64,000 nucleotides of DNA from Clostridia bacterium. GTDB taxonomy: Bacteria > Bacillota > Clostridia > UMGS1840. Shown one piece after another: positions 55,592 to 64,000 of the stretch; position 1 is the stretch's first letter, and each line of letters starts with the position of its first letter. The stretch covers positions 1 to 64,000 of the forward strand of contig JAGAKI010000066.1 of NCBI GenBank assembly GCA_017625695.1, read 5' to 3'. Made by a program: the position numbers and the translations under genes. The notes under the pieces were generated by a model. The model was not told the DNA's origin. It ran no database searches and saw nothing but the letters and a program-made list of their open reading frames with translations.

Positions 55592-55789
55592 ATGAAACAG
55601 GGAATCCATCCGGATTACAAAAAAACCACTATCACCTGTGCTTGTGGCGCGGTTTATGAAACCGGCTCCAGCAAGGAAAACCTGCACGTGGAAATTTGTG
55701 CAAAATGCCATCCGTTCTATACCGGCAAACAGAAACTGGTAGACACCGGCGGACGTGTAGAAAAATTCAAAAAGAAATTCGGTTTATAA
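55592..55789 (+). CDS. rpmE: Ribosomal protein bL31, zinc form
   Basis: 65 residues. [21 protein letters not shown] and [24 protein letters not shown] contain the four cysteines of the zinc-binding type A. It joins the two subunits. Finding it at the end of the alpha operon, not alone, is a local arrangement. Followed by a terminator. Confidence 0.97.
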   Translation: MKQGIHPDYKKTTITCACGAVYETGSSKENLHVEICAKCHPFYTGKQKLVDTGGRVEKFKKKFGL

Positions 55790-55795
55790 AATCCA

Positions 55796-55833
55796 AAAAA
55801 TGGCTTACAGAACACTCTGTAAGCCATTTTTTT
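55796..55833 (+). terminator. Terminator of the ribosomal supercluster
   Basis: AATGGCTTACAGA and TCTGTAAGCCATT form a 13-bp perfect stem with loop ACAC and seven T. Confidence 0.95.
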
Positions 55834-55855
55834 GTTTGATTTCGTGTATTTTGAT

Positions 55856-55930
55856 TGTCATTCCGAGTGCAGCGAGGAATCTCGTATTCCAAAAGAGATT
55901 CTTCGGTCGCGTTACTTTCTCAGAATGACA
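55856..55930. repeat. Palindromic intergenic repeat
   Basis: 75 bases with outer inverted ends TGTCATTC...GAATGACA and inner arms GCGA.GAATCTC and GAGATTCTTCGGTCGC. The centre is CGTATTCCAAAA. It is compatible with a dispersed hairpin or MITE-like sequence. Only one copy is in the window. Confidence 0.7.
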
Positions 55931-55960
55931 TAGAGGGGATGTTTGATACTCGAAGTATTT

Positions 55961-56155
55961 TTACTTTTTATCGGTCAACCCTAAAATATAATCAGTAGAT
56001 ACCTTATAGTATTTTGAAAGAGCGATGAGAACCTCAATTGGTAATTGTCGTTGACCGTTTTCGTATTGGGAATAGGTATTCTGTTTAATATGAAGATACT
56101 CAGCAAGTTCTTTTTGCGTAATATCGGAATCTTCCCGTAAATCTTTTAATCTCAT
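55961..56155 (-). CDS. XRE-family transcriptional repressor
   Basis: 64 residues from the ATG at 56155 (AGAGGTG six bases upstream; a GTG at 56164 overlaps that site). One Cro/CI-type helix-turn-helix (LKDLREDSDITQKELAEYLHIKQNTYSQYENGQRQLP) with a short tail (LIALSKYYKVSTDYILGLTD). Two operator-like palindromes lie in the divergent gap with the stalk/NPCBM gene, one in its own promoter region and one over the neighbour's -10. It probably represses both. Confidence 0.93.
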   Translation of the reverse strand: MRLKDLREDSDITQKELAEYLHIKQNTYSQYENGQRQLPIEVLIALSKYYKVSTDYILGLTDKK

Positions 56156-56185
56156 TTTTATCACCTCTGGAACTTATTATAGTAA

Positions 56186-56230
56186 ATCTCATAATGAGAT
56201 ATTGACTTTTATCTCAAATTGTGATATTAT
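56186..56230 (+). promoter_or_regulatory. Divergent control region with two operators
   Basis: Operator 1 is a perfect palindrome ATCTCATAATGAGAT (56186-56200). Operator 2, ATCTCAAATTGTGAT (56211-56225), is an imperfect copy 25 bp away, centre to centre. The plus promoter is TTGACT (56202-56207), a 17-base spacer and TATTAT (56225-56230), so operator 2 fills its spacer. On the minus strand TATAAT near 56178-56183 is likely the repressor's own -10. Confidence 0.78.
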
Positions 56231-56259
56231 AAAATAAAAATTCTCAAGGAGATAGCGTT

Positions 56260-56967
56260 ATGAAAAAAAGATTACAAGGATTTTTGACAGGCGTTTTGGT
56301 TGGCGCCACAGTGGTTAGCGGTGTTGCAGTTGCAAAAACGGGTAGTGAGACGATAGAAGCGATTTACAACAATATTAAGATTTATGTAGATGGAGTGAAA
56401 ATTGAACCGAAAGATGCGAACGGAAATGCAGTAGAACCGTTTATTTATAACGGAACTACTTATCTTCCTGTTCGTGCTGTCGGAGAAGCAATTGATAAAT
56501 CGGTTCATTGGGATGGTACAACACAAAGTGTATATTTGGGGCAGATTCCCGGAGTATCACAAAGTTGGATGGATATATGTAAACCATATGAATATGAGAA
56601 TGGAAAAGAATATTTAATAAGCAGCAATAAAAAGTTTACAATGTCGGGGAAAGAATATACAAACGGTTTTACTTTGGATGCTTGTATATACAATTTAAAA
56701 TCCTTTGCTTTATTTAATTTAAATGGTCAATATTCTACCTTGTCATTTAAAGTGGGACATATAGATAACACATCAAAGATAAATGGAGAATTAAATGTAT
56801 ATTTGGATGGTAATTTAGCGAAAACTGTATCATTAAATCATGATTCGGGTGTTAAAAATGTCAATATTGCATTGAATGGAGCTATGCATATGAAGATAGA
56901 AATTGTTCCGGAATATGCATGGTATGAATCTGGGCGTTATGGATTTGCAGAAGGTGTGTTCAATTAA
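56260..56967 (+). CDS. Exported stalk-domain (copper amine oxidase N-like) plus NPCBM-like protein
   Basis: 235 residues. Signal peptide 1-25 (FLTGVLVGATVVSGVAVA). A copper-amine-oxidase-N-like stalk domain follows (IKIYVDGVKIEPKDANG...FIYNGTTYLPVRAVGEAI...WDGTTQSVYLG, about 40-100). From about 125 to the end an NPCBM/discoidin-like beta-sandwich is likely (NGFTLDACIYN...STLSFKVGHID...GELNVYLDGNL). Both parts bind carbohydrates or wall polymers in other proteins. It has its own terminator. Control by the divergent XRE repressor is inferred from the operators. Confidence 0.82.
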   Translation: MKKRLQGFLTGVLVGATVVSGVAVAKTGSETIEAIYNNIKIYVDGVKIEPKDANGNAVEPFIYNGTTYLPVRAVGEAIDKSVHWDGTTQSVYLGQIPGVSQSWMDICKPYEYENGKEYLISSNKKFTMSGKEYTNGFTLDACIYNLKSFALFNLNGQYSTLSFKVGHIDNTSKINGELNVYLDGNLAKTVSLNHDSGVKNVNIALNGAMHMKIEIVPEYAWYESGRYGFAEGVFN

Positions 56968-57009
56968 AAGGTATTAAAAAGTTTAATAAAATGGCTGATA
57001 GCTAACAAT

Positions 57010-57057
57010 CACCCCTATGGTAAAAGGAAAGAAATTACCATAGGGGTGATTTTTTTA
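57010..57057 (+). terminator. Terminator after the stalk/NPCBM gene
   Basis: TCACCCCTATGGTAA and TTACCATAGGGGTGA form a 15-bp perfect stem followed by a run of T. Confidence 0.93.
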
Positions 57058-57104
57058 TTAGGAAACGAATCATTCTGTTGACTTTTTTTAATGAGTTGAA
57101 AGAA

Positions 57105-58616
57105 CTACTCAATAATCAAATAACTGCCAACTTTTAAATTTTTGTCGTTGTCGATATTGTTTACTGCTTTTAAGCGGTCAACGGTAGTGGCATATTTTTT
57201 GGCAATCTGAAACAGGGTATCACCGGGTTTTATAATATACGCAACGATAGGGGCACGGGAAATTTGAAGAGGAGCATCTTCATCTACCAAAATGGCTTCC
57301 ACATATTCTTTGTCGCAGGTAGAATGTAAACAGATGTGATAGGTGATGCCGCTTCGGATTTCGATGCTGTTATGGTTGGAAATATGATAGGAAAAATGCT
57401 GAAGTTCGATTTTGGCAGAGATGTCGGAACAGGGTTCGTTTTTTGGAAAATCACGGGACTGTTCAAAGGGGATTTCTTTTGTGACACAATGGATTCCGCC
57501 GGCGGTACGATATAAAATCCGACAGGAGAGAATGCCGTTTAAACGGATTTTTTGATGTTCTGCTTTGGCACCGGAGAGCAGAGGAGTACAGGTTACATCT
57601 AAAATTTCTTCCAGTTGTGAATCGGAGACAGAAAGAATTTCTTTTAACGTGAAATTATCCTGCGGTAAAAGACAGCAATGTTCAAAGGCAGCAGATTTTT
57701 TCAGCAGTTTCACCTGATAGTTGGGGCTGTAGGCATCGGTAATCAAAGAAACACTTTCCGGTTTAATGGCATGAATCTGTACGGTAATCATACCCTGGAA
57801 GCTGATGTTTTTTGCTTCGTTTTCTTCGTTTTCCAGGATGCTTGCGGTAAGAATACAAGGCTTTAAATCATAGGTAATCAGGTATTCATCTTCTAAGTCG
57901 CCCACATCTAAAATCTCGGTAAAGGGGGAAGAGAATTCTACGGTTTCTACTGAAGAAAGAGTAGAAATATAGAGCATTTTCACTTCAATATCCCCTTTGA
58001 TAACAGCCTTATTGGAAATGGCTTTCAGTTCGGGATTTACGATGCGGACGGAGGTTTCTAAAATTTCCGAGACAGGAGGCTTTCCGCTTGGAAGAGGAAA
58101 GCTTAAGGCGTAGGGAAACTGTTCCTGCCGTAGTACGGGAGTGGAGTAGGTGTCTACTACTTCGCACAGAGTTTGCAGATGATTTCCCGGATAGCTTGGC
58201 TCGGGAAGACGGATATTTTCTACAAGATTTACTGTGAGAGTTAAATGCCCTCGGATTCCCAGCTTTCTTGAGTTAATCAGAACGGGAGAGTGGGGAGTAA
58301 CGTGAAGTTCTATCTCAGAACCGTCCCAGCTTAATTCCGACGGTAAATCAGCTTTGATTCTTACCGTATCGGTATGGCTTAAGGCGGCGATCTGCGGTTC
58401 CTCCGATCCCTCGGGTAAGTACATCAGATTGGCACATACGGTTACGTTTGCTGTGAATAAGTTGTCCTTAATTTGGTAGTCGTTCATATATGCATGAATG
58501 GTTTGGGACAGGATTTTTAAAATATCCCGTTTGGAATCCGGTACGTTCAGGTCCCATTCGATTTTTTGCGGGATGGATTGGCTCCAAACAGTTTTTGTTA
58601 CGGTTCCTTCTGTCAT
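57105..58616 (-). CDS. sipL: SipL-like spore-coat morphogenetic protein (SPOCS/DUF3794 plus LysM)
   Basis: 503 residues. The first 440 contain repeated SPOCS (DUF3794) regions, each with long beta-strands such as SHTDTVRIKADLP and EFSSPFTEILDVGDLE. The last 45 residues are a LysM domain (YIIKPGDTLFQIAKKYATTVDRLKAVN). This order matches SipL of Clostridioides difficile (about 520 residues), which binds SpoIVA through its LysM domain to place the coat around the forespore. The match is by architecture. AAAGGAG precedes the ATG. No clear sigma-E promoter was found. Confidence 0.82.
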   Translation of the reverse strand: MTEGTVTKTVWSQSIPQKIEWDLNVPDSKRDILKILSQTIHAYMNDYQIKDNLFTANVTVCANLMYLPEGSEEPQIAALSHTDTVRIKADLPSELSWDGSEIELHVTPHSPVLINSRKLGIRGHLTLTVNLVENIRLPEPSYPGNHLQTLCEVVDTYSTPVLRQEQFPYALSFPLPSGKPPVSEILETSVRIVNPELKAISNKAVIKGDIEVKMLYISTLSSVETVEFSSPFTEILDVGDLEDEYLITYDLKPCILTASILENEENEAKNISFQGMITVQIHAIKPESVSLITDAYSPNYQVKLLKKSAAFEHCCLLPQDNFTLKEILSVSDSQLEEILDVTCTPLLSGAKAEHQKIRLNGILSCRILYRTAGGIHCVTKEIPFEQSRDFPKNEPCSDISAKIELQHFSYHISNHNSIEIRSGITYHICLHSTCDKEYVEAILVDEDAPLQISRAPIVAYIIKPGDTLFQIAKKYATTVDRLKAVNNIDNDKNLKVGSYLIIE

Positions 58617-58780
58617 ATTGGTTCTCCTTTGGTATGTTTTTTCGAGCTTGCTCTTTTTATTTTCATTTCACTATATGTGATTTTTTGTGGGAATATACCG
58701 AAATGATTTCAAAAAAAGTATGATACCAAAAACGGATCAGAAACAAGGAGGAAAAATAGAAAAAAATGGTCGGATTCTCT

Positions 58781-58809
58781 TGCATTTTCTGACAGGCTAT
58801 GTTATACTG
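58781..58809 (+). promoter_or_regulatory. Promoter of the purine operon
   Basis: TTGCAT (58781-58786), a 17-base spacer and TATACT (58804-58809). The leader of about 70 bases is too short for a purine riboswitch and has no G-box-like fold or clear PurR box that I can see. Confidence 0.72.
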
Positions 58810-58886
58810 AATATGATATGTTGGGGTAGGATATTTTGATCCGAATCCGGCGAAATTTGAAATCATCAGGAAAGGAACGGTAAAAA

Positions 58887-59384
58887 ATGCCAAAAGTTGC
58901 AGTCATTATGGGAAGCGATTCTGATTTCCCCCAGTTAAAAGGATGTATCAAAACCTTAAAAGATTACGGAGTAGATGTTGAGGTAAAAGTAATGTCTGCC
59001 CACAGAACTCCCGAGGATGCCGCACAGTTTTCCAAAAATGCGAAAGCAAACGGTTTTGAAGTTATTATTGCGGCTGCAGGAAAGGCTGCTCATTTAGGCG
59101 GTGTTTTGGCGGCATTTACTACCTTGCCCGTAATTGGAATTCCCATTAAGGCGTCTACCCTGGACGGATTGGATGCGCTGTTATCCATTGTGCAGATGCC
59201 AAAAGGGATTCCTGTGGCAACTGTAGCCATTGACGGTGGCGATAATGCAGCAATTTTAGCACTGCAGATTCTTTCCTTAAAATACAAAGATATCGAAGCA
59301 AAATTAGAAGCAATGAAAGAGAACATGGCAAACGAAGTTCGTGCCAAAGATAAAAAACTTCAGGATGAAGTTGCAAGCTTATAA
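58887..59384 (+). CDS. purE: 5-(carboxyamino)imidazole ribonucleotide mutase
   Basis: 165 residues. Motifs [23 protein letters not shown] and [14 protein letters not shown], with [13 protein letters not shown] near the middle. It makes CAIR in purine synthesis. No purK lies beside it, and purC and purF are also absent, so those must be elsewhere. The GKAAHLGG variant differs from the usual GGAAHLPG. GAAAGGAACGG precedes the ATG. Confidence 0.95.
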   Translation: MPKVAVIMGSDSDFPQLKGCIKTLKDYGVDVEVKVMSAHRTPEDAAQFSKNAKANGFEVIIAAAGKAAHLGGVLAAFTTLPVIGIPIKASTLDGLDALLSIVQMPKGIPVATVAIDGGDNAAILALQILSLKYKDIEAKLEAMKENMANEVRAKDKKLQDEVASL

Positions 59385-59403
59385 GAAAGAGGGGCAAAAA
59401 ACT

Positions 59404-60450
59404 ATGAATGAAGCATATAAACAGGCTGGGGTAGATATCCATGCAGGATATCGTTCCGTAGAACTGATTAAAGACAGCGTAAAGAAAACTTTTACCAATG
59501 GCGTAATGACTGATATCGGCGGTTTTGGCGGTTTATTTGAATTGTTTAAAACCGGCAACTATACCAATCCGGTACTGGTATCCGGTACTGACGGTGTTGG
59601 TACCAAATTGAAAATTGCTTTCTTAACAGACAAACATGATACCGTTGGTCAGGACTGTGTGGCAATGTGTGTTAATGATATCGTGTGTTCCGGTGCAAAG
59701 CCCTTATTCTTCTTAGACTATCTGGCAGTTGGTAAAAACGTGCCTGAGAGAATTGCTGAAATCGTGAAAGGTGTCAGCGACGGTTGTATTTTAGGCGAAT
59801 GTGCATTGGTTGGCGGAGAAACCGCAGAAATGCCCGGTTTCTACCCCGTAAACGAATATGACCTGGCAGGATTTTCTGTTGGTGTTGTGGATAAAGATAA
59901 AATCATTGACGGTTCTACCGTAACAGAAGGGGATGTGTTAATCGGTGTGGCTTCCTCCGGTATCCATTCCAACGGTTACTCTCTGGTAAGAAAAGTATTT
60001 GAACTGAATGGTCCCGAAGAAGAAGCTAAGAAAAATTTAGGCGTATATTACGATGAACTTGGCATGACGTTAGGGGAAGCATTAATCATCCCCACAAAAA
60101 TCTATGTAAAAACTGTACTGGCAGTACTGTCTCAGTATAAAGTGAAAGCAATCTCTCACATCACCGGCGGCGGTTTTTATGAAAACATTCCGAGAATGTT
60201 GCCCGACGGAACTCAGGCAGTCATCAAAAAAGATTCCTTCCCCGTATTGCCTATTTTCAAACTGTTGCAGGCAAAAGGCGGTATCTCTGAAGAAAATATG
60301 TATAACACCTATAATATGGGTATCGGTCTGTGTATGGCTGTGAACAAAGGCGATGCAGACGGCGTTATTAAAATCATCGAATCCTTAGGTGAAAAAGCAT
60401 ACATTTTAGGTACTGTGGAAAACGGTGATGCAGGAGTGAAACTGATCTAA
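59404..60450 (+). CDS. purM: Phosphoribosylformylglycinamidine cyclo-ligase
   Basis: 348 residues from the ATG at 59404; the longer frame overlaps pur[12 protein letters not shown] and [15 protein letters not shown] are the nucleotide-binding motifs; [11 protein letters not shown] follows. It closes the imidazole ring to make AIR. Its stop overlaps the purN start (TAATG). Confidence 0.97.
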   Translation: MNEAYKQAGVDIHAGYRSVELIKDSVKKTFTNGVMTDIGGFGGLFELFKTGNYTNPVLVSGTDGVGTKLKIAFLTDKHDTVGQDCVAMCVNDIVCSGAKPLFFLDYLAVGKNVPERIAEIVKGVSDGCILGECALVGGETAEMPGFYPVNEYDLAGFSVGVVDKDKIIDGSTVTEGDVLIGVASSGIHSNGYSLVRKVFELNGPEEEAKKNLGVYYDELGMTLGEALIIPTKIYVKTVLAVLSQYKVKAISHITGGGFYENIPRMLPDGTQAVIKKDSFPVLPIFKLLQAKGGISEENMYNTYNMGIGLCMAVNKGDADGVIKIIESLGEKAYILGTVENGDAGVKLI

Positions 60451-61037
60451 TGAAAAAGATTGTGGTTTTAGTATCCGGCGGTGGCACCAATCTCCAGGCA
60501 TTGATTGATGCGAAAGATGTGATTGTGTCCGGCAAAATTACCAAAGTAATTTCCTCCAAACCGGATGTGTATGCATTGGAGCGTGCCAAAAACGCAGGGA
60601 TTCCCGGCGTGGTGATAGCAAGAAAAAGCTTTGCGGATAATGACAGTTATCAGAAAGCGTTGCTATCCGAGTTAAAAGCGGAACAACCGGATTTAATCGT
60701 ATTGGCAGGCTTCTTATCCATCATCGGAGAAGAAATAATCAAAGAATTCCCCGAAAAAATCATCAATGTGCATCCGTCACTCATTCCTTCGTTTTGTGGA
60801 GACGGTTTCTACGGACTGAAAGTTCACGAAGCCGCATTGGAAAAAGGGGTCAAAGTGACCGGTGCAACGGTGCATTTTGTAAACGAAATCACCGACGGCG
60901 GCAGAATCATTCTGCAACAGCCGGTTATGGTGGAAGAAGGGGACACTCCCGAAGTGTTACAACGTCGGGTGATGGAACAGGCTGAATGGAAGATTTTACC
61001 CAAAGCCTGTGAGTTAGTGTTATCAGGGAAAGCGTAA
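60450..61037 (+). CDS. purN: Phosphoribosylglycinamide formyltransferase
   Basis: 195 residues. VSGGGTNLQALIDA at the start, the folate site VLAGFLSIIGEE, and the catalytic block INVHPSLIPSFCGDGFYG, with the Asp in FVNEITDGGRIILQQ. It uses 10-formyl-THF to formylate GAR. Confidence 0.97.
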   Translation: MKKIVVLVSGGGTNLQALIDAKDVIVSGKITKVISSKPDVYALERAKNAGIPGVVIARKSFADNDSYQKALLSELKAEQPDLIVLAGFLSIIGEEIIKEFPEKIINVHPSLIPSFCGDGFYGLKVHEAALEKGVKVTGATVHFVNEITDGGRIILQQPVMVEEGDTPEVLQRRVMEQAEWKILPKACELVLSGKA

Positions 61038-61054
61038 GAAAGGAACCAGATAGA

Positions 61055-61759
61055 ATGAATCAGATTGCTAAATTACTGAAGAATAACTCTTATCCGGGCA
61101 GAGGTATCATCGTTGGAATATCCCAGGATGGAAAAACTGCCGTAACCGCATATTTCATTATGGGAAGAAGTGAAAACAGCCGGAACCGTGTGTTCGTGAC
61201 TGAGGGAGAGGGGATTCGTACTGAAGCGTTCGACCCATCCAAATTAAGCGATCCGTCTCTGATTATTTATGCACCTGTTCGTGTGTTGGGGAACAAAACC
61301 GTGGTAACCAACGGTGACCAGACCGATACTGTGTATGATTTCTTAAAAGAGGGAAAAACCTTTGAAGAAGCTCTGCGTACCCGTGAGTTTGAACCCGATG
61401 CTCCCAACTTTACCCCCAGAATTTCTGCAGAACTGACGGTAGATGGAGGATTCTCTTATAAAATGTCTATTTTAAAAAGTGCGATGGGCAATGGGGAATC
61501 CTGTCAGAGATTCTTCTATGAATATTCCGAGCCTGTAGCGGGAGAAGGACATTTTATTCACACCTACAAATGTGACGGAAATCCCATTCCTTCTTTCTAC
61601 GGTGAACCGGAACTGATAAAAATCAATGAGGATATTGATGCATTCACCAATACCTTATGGACCAACTTAAACGAAGACAACAAGGTTTCCTTGTTTGTAA
61701 GATACATTTCTTTGGAAGACGGTTCTTATGAAACCAGAATCATCAACAAAAATAAGTAA
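61055..61759 (+). CDS. purO: IMP cyclohydrolase, PurO-type
   Basis: 234 residues. Its fold class (PF07826-like) is that of archaeal PurO and differs from the cyclohydrolase half of PurH. Visible motifs: NNSYPGRGIIVGISQDGKT, YFIMGRSENSRNRVF and FTPRISAEL. It closes the last ring of IMP. The next gene supplies the preceding formyl-transfer step, so together they replace bifunctional PurH. Confidence 0.87.
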   Translation: MNQIAKLLKNNSYPGRGIIVGISQDGKTAVTAYFIMGRSENSRNRVFVTEGEGIRTEAFDPSKLSDPSLIIYAPVRVLGNKTVVTNGDQTDTVYDFLKEGKTFEEALRTREFEPDAPNFTPRISAELTVDGGFSYKMSILKSAMGNGESCQRFFYEYSEPVAGEGHFIHTYKCDGNPIPSFYGEPELIKINEDIDAFTNTLWTNLNEDNKVSLFVRYISLEDGSYETRIINKNK

Positions 61760-61781
61760 ACATAGGAAAGGACCGAGGAGC

Positions 61782-62954
61782 ATGAAAGAATTAGAATTAA
61801 AATACGGTTGTAATCCCAATCAGAAACCCTCCAGAATTTTTACGGAAGAATATGACCTGCCTATCACAATTTTAAACGGCAGACCCGGTTATATTAACTT
61901 TTTGGATGCTTTTAACAGCTGGCAGCTGGTAAAAGAATTAAAAGAAGCAACAGGTCTTCCTGCGGCAGCATCGTTTAAACATGTAAGTCCTGCAGGTGCA
62001 GCAGTTGGATTACCCCTTTCCGATTTAGAAAAGAAAATTAACTTCGTGGAAGAGTTCGAGCTTTCTCCCATGGCTTGTGCATACGCAAGAGCAAGAGGGG
62101 CAGACAGAATGTCTTCCTACGGTGATTTTATCGCATTGTCTGATACTTGTGATAAAGAAACTGCTTTCATTATTGCCAAGGAAGTTTCTGATGGTATTAT
62201 CGCACCCGATTATACCCCTGAGGCGCTGGAAATCTTGAAATCCAAGAGAAAAGGCGGCTATACTGTCATTCAGATTGACAAGGATTTCACTCCCAAGCCT
62301 GTTGAACGTCGTGATGTGTTTGGGATCACCTTTGAGCAGGGAAGAAACGAATTGAAAATTGATGAAACTATGTTGACCAATTTTGTGACTGACGTAAAAT
62401 CTTTCCCCGACAGTGCAAAAATTGACCTGATGATTGCGTTAATTACTTTAAAATATACCCAATCCAACTCCGTTTGTTATGCAAAAGGCGGACAGGTAAT
62501 TGGTGTGGGGGCAGGACAGCAGTCCCGTATTCACTGTACCAGACTGGCCGGAAACAAAGCAGACGTTTGGTATTTAAGACAGCATGAGAAAGTATTAAAC
62601 TTGAAATTCAAACCCGACATTCGCCGTCCCGACCGTGATAACACCATTGACGTGTATATTTCCGATGAATATATGGATGTATTGGAAAATGGCGTATGGG
62701 AACAGTTCTTCACCGAAAAACCGCCCGTATTCACTCGTGAAGAACGTTTGGAATGGCTGAAAACCCAGTCCGGCGTATCGGTTGGTTCCGATGCATTCTT
62801 CCCCTTTGGTGATAATATTGAACGTGCAAGAAAGAGTGGGGTAGAATTTATTGCACAGCCCGGCGGTTCCATTCGTGATGACCATGTAATTGATACCTGT
62901 AACAAATACGGCATTGCAATGGTATTTACCGGCAACCGTTTGTTCCATCACTAA
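61782..62954 (+). CDS. AICAR formyltransferase, stand-alone
   Basis: 390 residues from the ATG at 61782 (AAAGGACCGAGGAG upstream). It matches only the AICAR transformylase part of PurH: LKYGCNPNQKPSRIF, ILNGRPGYINFLDA and AAASFKHVSPAGAA, which contains the catalytic Lys-His. The MGS-like cyclohydrolase domain is missing. It makes FAICAR for the PurO-type enzyme encoded just upstream. Confidence 0.92.
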   Translation: MKELELKYGCNPNQKPSRIFTEEYDLPITILNGRPGYINFLDAFNSWQLVKELKEATGLPAAASFKHVSPAGAAVGLPLSDLEKKINFVEEFELSPMACAYARARGADRMSSYGDFIALSDTCDKETAFIIAKEVSDGIIAPDYTPEALEILKSKRKGGYTVIQIDKDFTPKPVERRDVFGITFEQGRNELKIDETMLTNFVTDVKSFPDSAKIDLMIALITLKYTQSNSVCYAKGGQVIGVGAGQQSRIHCTRLAGNKADVWYLRQHEKVLNLKFKPDIRRPDRDNTIDVYISDEYMDVLENGVWEQFFTEKPPVFTREERLEWLKTQSGVSVGSDAFFPFGDNIERARKSGVEFIAQPGGSIRDDHVIDTCNKYGIAMVFTGNRLFHH

Positions 62955-63028
62955 AATAGGAAAATGATAGGGGATTTTTCAAAAATTCCCTATTTCCTTT
63001 TGATTAACGGATAGGAGAATGAAAGACA

Positions 63029-64000
63029 ATGAGTGAAACAAGTAAAAAAATATTAGTTGTTGGCGGCGGCGGAAGAGAACACGCCATTATCAAATGCTTA
63101 AAACGGGATAATCCCGACCTTGCAATTTACTGTGCTCCCGGAAACGGTGGCATCGGACAGTTGGCAACTTTAGTTCCCATCAAAGCAACTGAAATTGACA
63201 AATTGGTGGCATATGCTAAAGAAGAACAGTTTGATATGGTTATGGTTGCACCCGATGACCCGTTGGTACTGGGCTTGGTGGACGAACTGGAAGCGGCAGG
63301 CATTCGTGCCTTTGGTCCCCGTAAAAATGCAGCAATTGTGGAAGGAAGTAAAGCCTTTTCCAAAGAACTGATGAAAAAGTATAATATTCCCACTGCAAAA
63401 TATGAAACCTTTACCGATGCAGATTCTGCTATCGCATATTTAAAAGCAGAAAACACCTATCCTGCTGTTATCAAAGCGGACGGGTTAGCACTTGGCAAAG
63501 GTGTTATCATTGCACAAAATGAAGAAGAAGCGGTAACTGCCATCAACGAAATGATGGTGGATCAGGTATTCGGTGCTTCCGGTACCACAGTGGTTATTGA
63601 AGAGTTTTTAACCGGTCCCGAAATTTCTGTATTGGCATTTACCGACGGAAAAACCGTGGTGCCTATGGTATCTGCACAGGACCATAAGCGTGCTTATGAT
63701 AATGACGAAGGTTTAAATACCGGCGGTATGGGGACTTTTTCTCCCAGCCGTGTGTATAACGAAGATTTAGCAAAAGAATGTATGGAACATATCTTCCTGC
63801 CCACGATTAACGGTCTTCGTGCGGAGGGCAGACCCTTTAAAGGGGTGATCTATTTCGGTTTGATGGCAACCAAAAACGGCGTGAAAGTGATTGAATACAA
63901 TGCCCGTTTCGGTGACCCGGAAACTCAGGTAGTGCTTCCCAGATTAAAAACTAATCTTTTAACTATTTTTGATGCAATTATTGACGAAAAATTAGAGGAA
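63029..64000 (+). CDS. purD: Phosphoribosylamine-glycine ligase (3' end outside window)
   Basis: The first 324 codons. ATP-grasp enzyme that makes GAR. LVVGGGGREHAIIKCLKR at the start, then PAVIKADGLALGKGVII in the ATP-binding domain and DHKRAYDNDEGLNTGGMGTFSP, then GVKVIEYNARFGDPETQ. The frame is open at the last base. AGGAGAATG lies before the ATG at 63029. Confidence 0.97.
   Translation, partial: MSETSKKILVVGGGGREHAIIKCLKRDNPDLAIYCAPGNGGIGQLATLVPIKATEIDKLVAYAKEEQFDMVMVAPDDPLVLGLVDELEAAGIRAFGPRKNAAIVEGSKAFSKELMKKYNIPTAKYETFTDADSAIAYLKAENTYPAVIKADGLALGKGVIIAQNEEEAVTAINEMMVDQVFGASGTTVVIEEFLTGPEISVLAFTDGKTVVPMVSAQDHKRAYDNDEGLNTGGMGTFSPSRVYNEDLAKECMEHIFLPTINGLRAEGRPFKGVIYFGLMATKNGVKVIEYNARFGDPETQVVLPRLKTNLLTIFDAIIDEKLEE

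Noticed and set aside
58810-58886. Purine riboswitch before purE
   Set aside because: The leader of about 70 bases shows no three-way junction or T-loop pair and is too short to hold aptamer plus terminator.

Overview
The window reads as a chromosomal piece of a low-GC, endospore-forming, probably anaerobic member of the Clostridia. Support: spoIID-spoIIQ, sleB-ypeB and a SipL-like SPOCS/LysM coat protein; several S-layer-homology (SLH) surface proteins; class II fructose-bisphosphate aldolase; zinc-binding forms of S4, S14, L31 and L36; strong AAGGAGG ribosome sites and TTGACA/TATAAT promoters. Nothing in the sequence names a genus.

Layout. 1-3.4 kb: two SLH surface-protein genes, the first cut by the window edge. 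3.4-7.7 kb: a C-terminally short MocR/GntR regulator divergent from a pyridoxal kinase, a corrinoid adenosyltransferase and a DUF3298 lipoprotein. 7.67-10.31 kb: a small integrated element that has split a tRNA-Leu(CAG) gene. 10.4-19 kb (minus strand): murJ, O-antigen-ligase-like and GT4 genes, two DUF4330-like membrane proteins, an RluA-family pseudouridine synthase, hisA, recF and nth, tightly packed behind one promoter. 19.2-27 kb: ParB/Noc-like protein, YcdB-SLH protein, UPF0210/UPF0237 pair, fba, spoIIQ and spoIID. 27-33.3 kb: lon, hisS, aspS and a small export protein, followed by a probable 6S RNA. 33.7-38.7 kb: SLH protein, M23 peptidase, infC-rpmI-rplT with an L20-type leader, sleB-ypeB. 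38.8-55.8 kb: a continuous S10-spc-alpha ribosomal supercluster (rpsJ to rpmE, with secY, adk, map, a KOW protein, infA and rpoA). 55.8-58.6 kb: an XRE repressor with clear operators, a stalk/NPCBM protein and the SipL-like gene. 58.8-64 kb: a purine operon purE-purM-purN-purO-AICAR transformylase-purD, cut by the window end.

Main discovery. On the minus strand, a tRNA-Leu(CAG) gene starts at 10312 behind a consensus promoter, but its sequence breaks off in the T loop at 10240. The missing 3' end, including the T stem, a perfectly complementary acceptor strand and CCA, lies 2.55 kb away at 7689-7671 and runs straight into a terminator. Between the halves are attachment-type inverted arms, the C-terminal part of a large serine recombinase, a STAND-like P-loop NTPase with a probable PD-(D/E)xK nuclease domain, and a complete second tRNA-Leu with the same CAG anticodon. 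That second tRNA sits just downstream of the captured host promoter and has its own terminator. The element therefore appears to have destroyed a host tRNA gene and to carry a replacement, whose T arm differs from the 5-bp crossover core. The recombinase and the NTPase are both broken at one shared junction, so the element looks immobilised.

Other points worth a second look: an AUU start for infC, a structured leader before the S10 operon, hairpins in several ribosomal intercistronic gaps, a PurO-type cyclohydrolase paired with a stand-alone AICAR transformylase, a truncated MocR regulator and a palindromic intergenic repeat.
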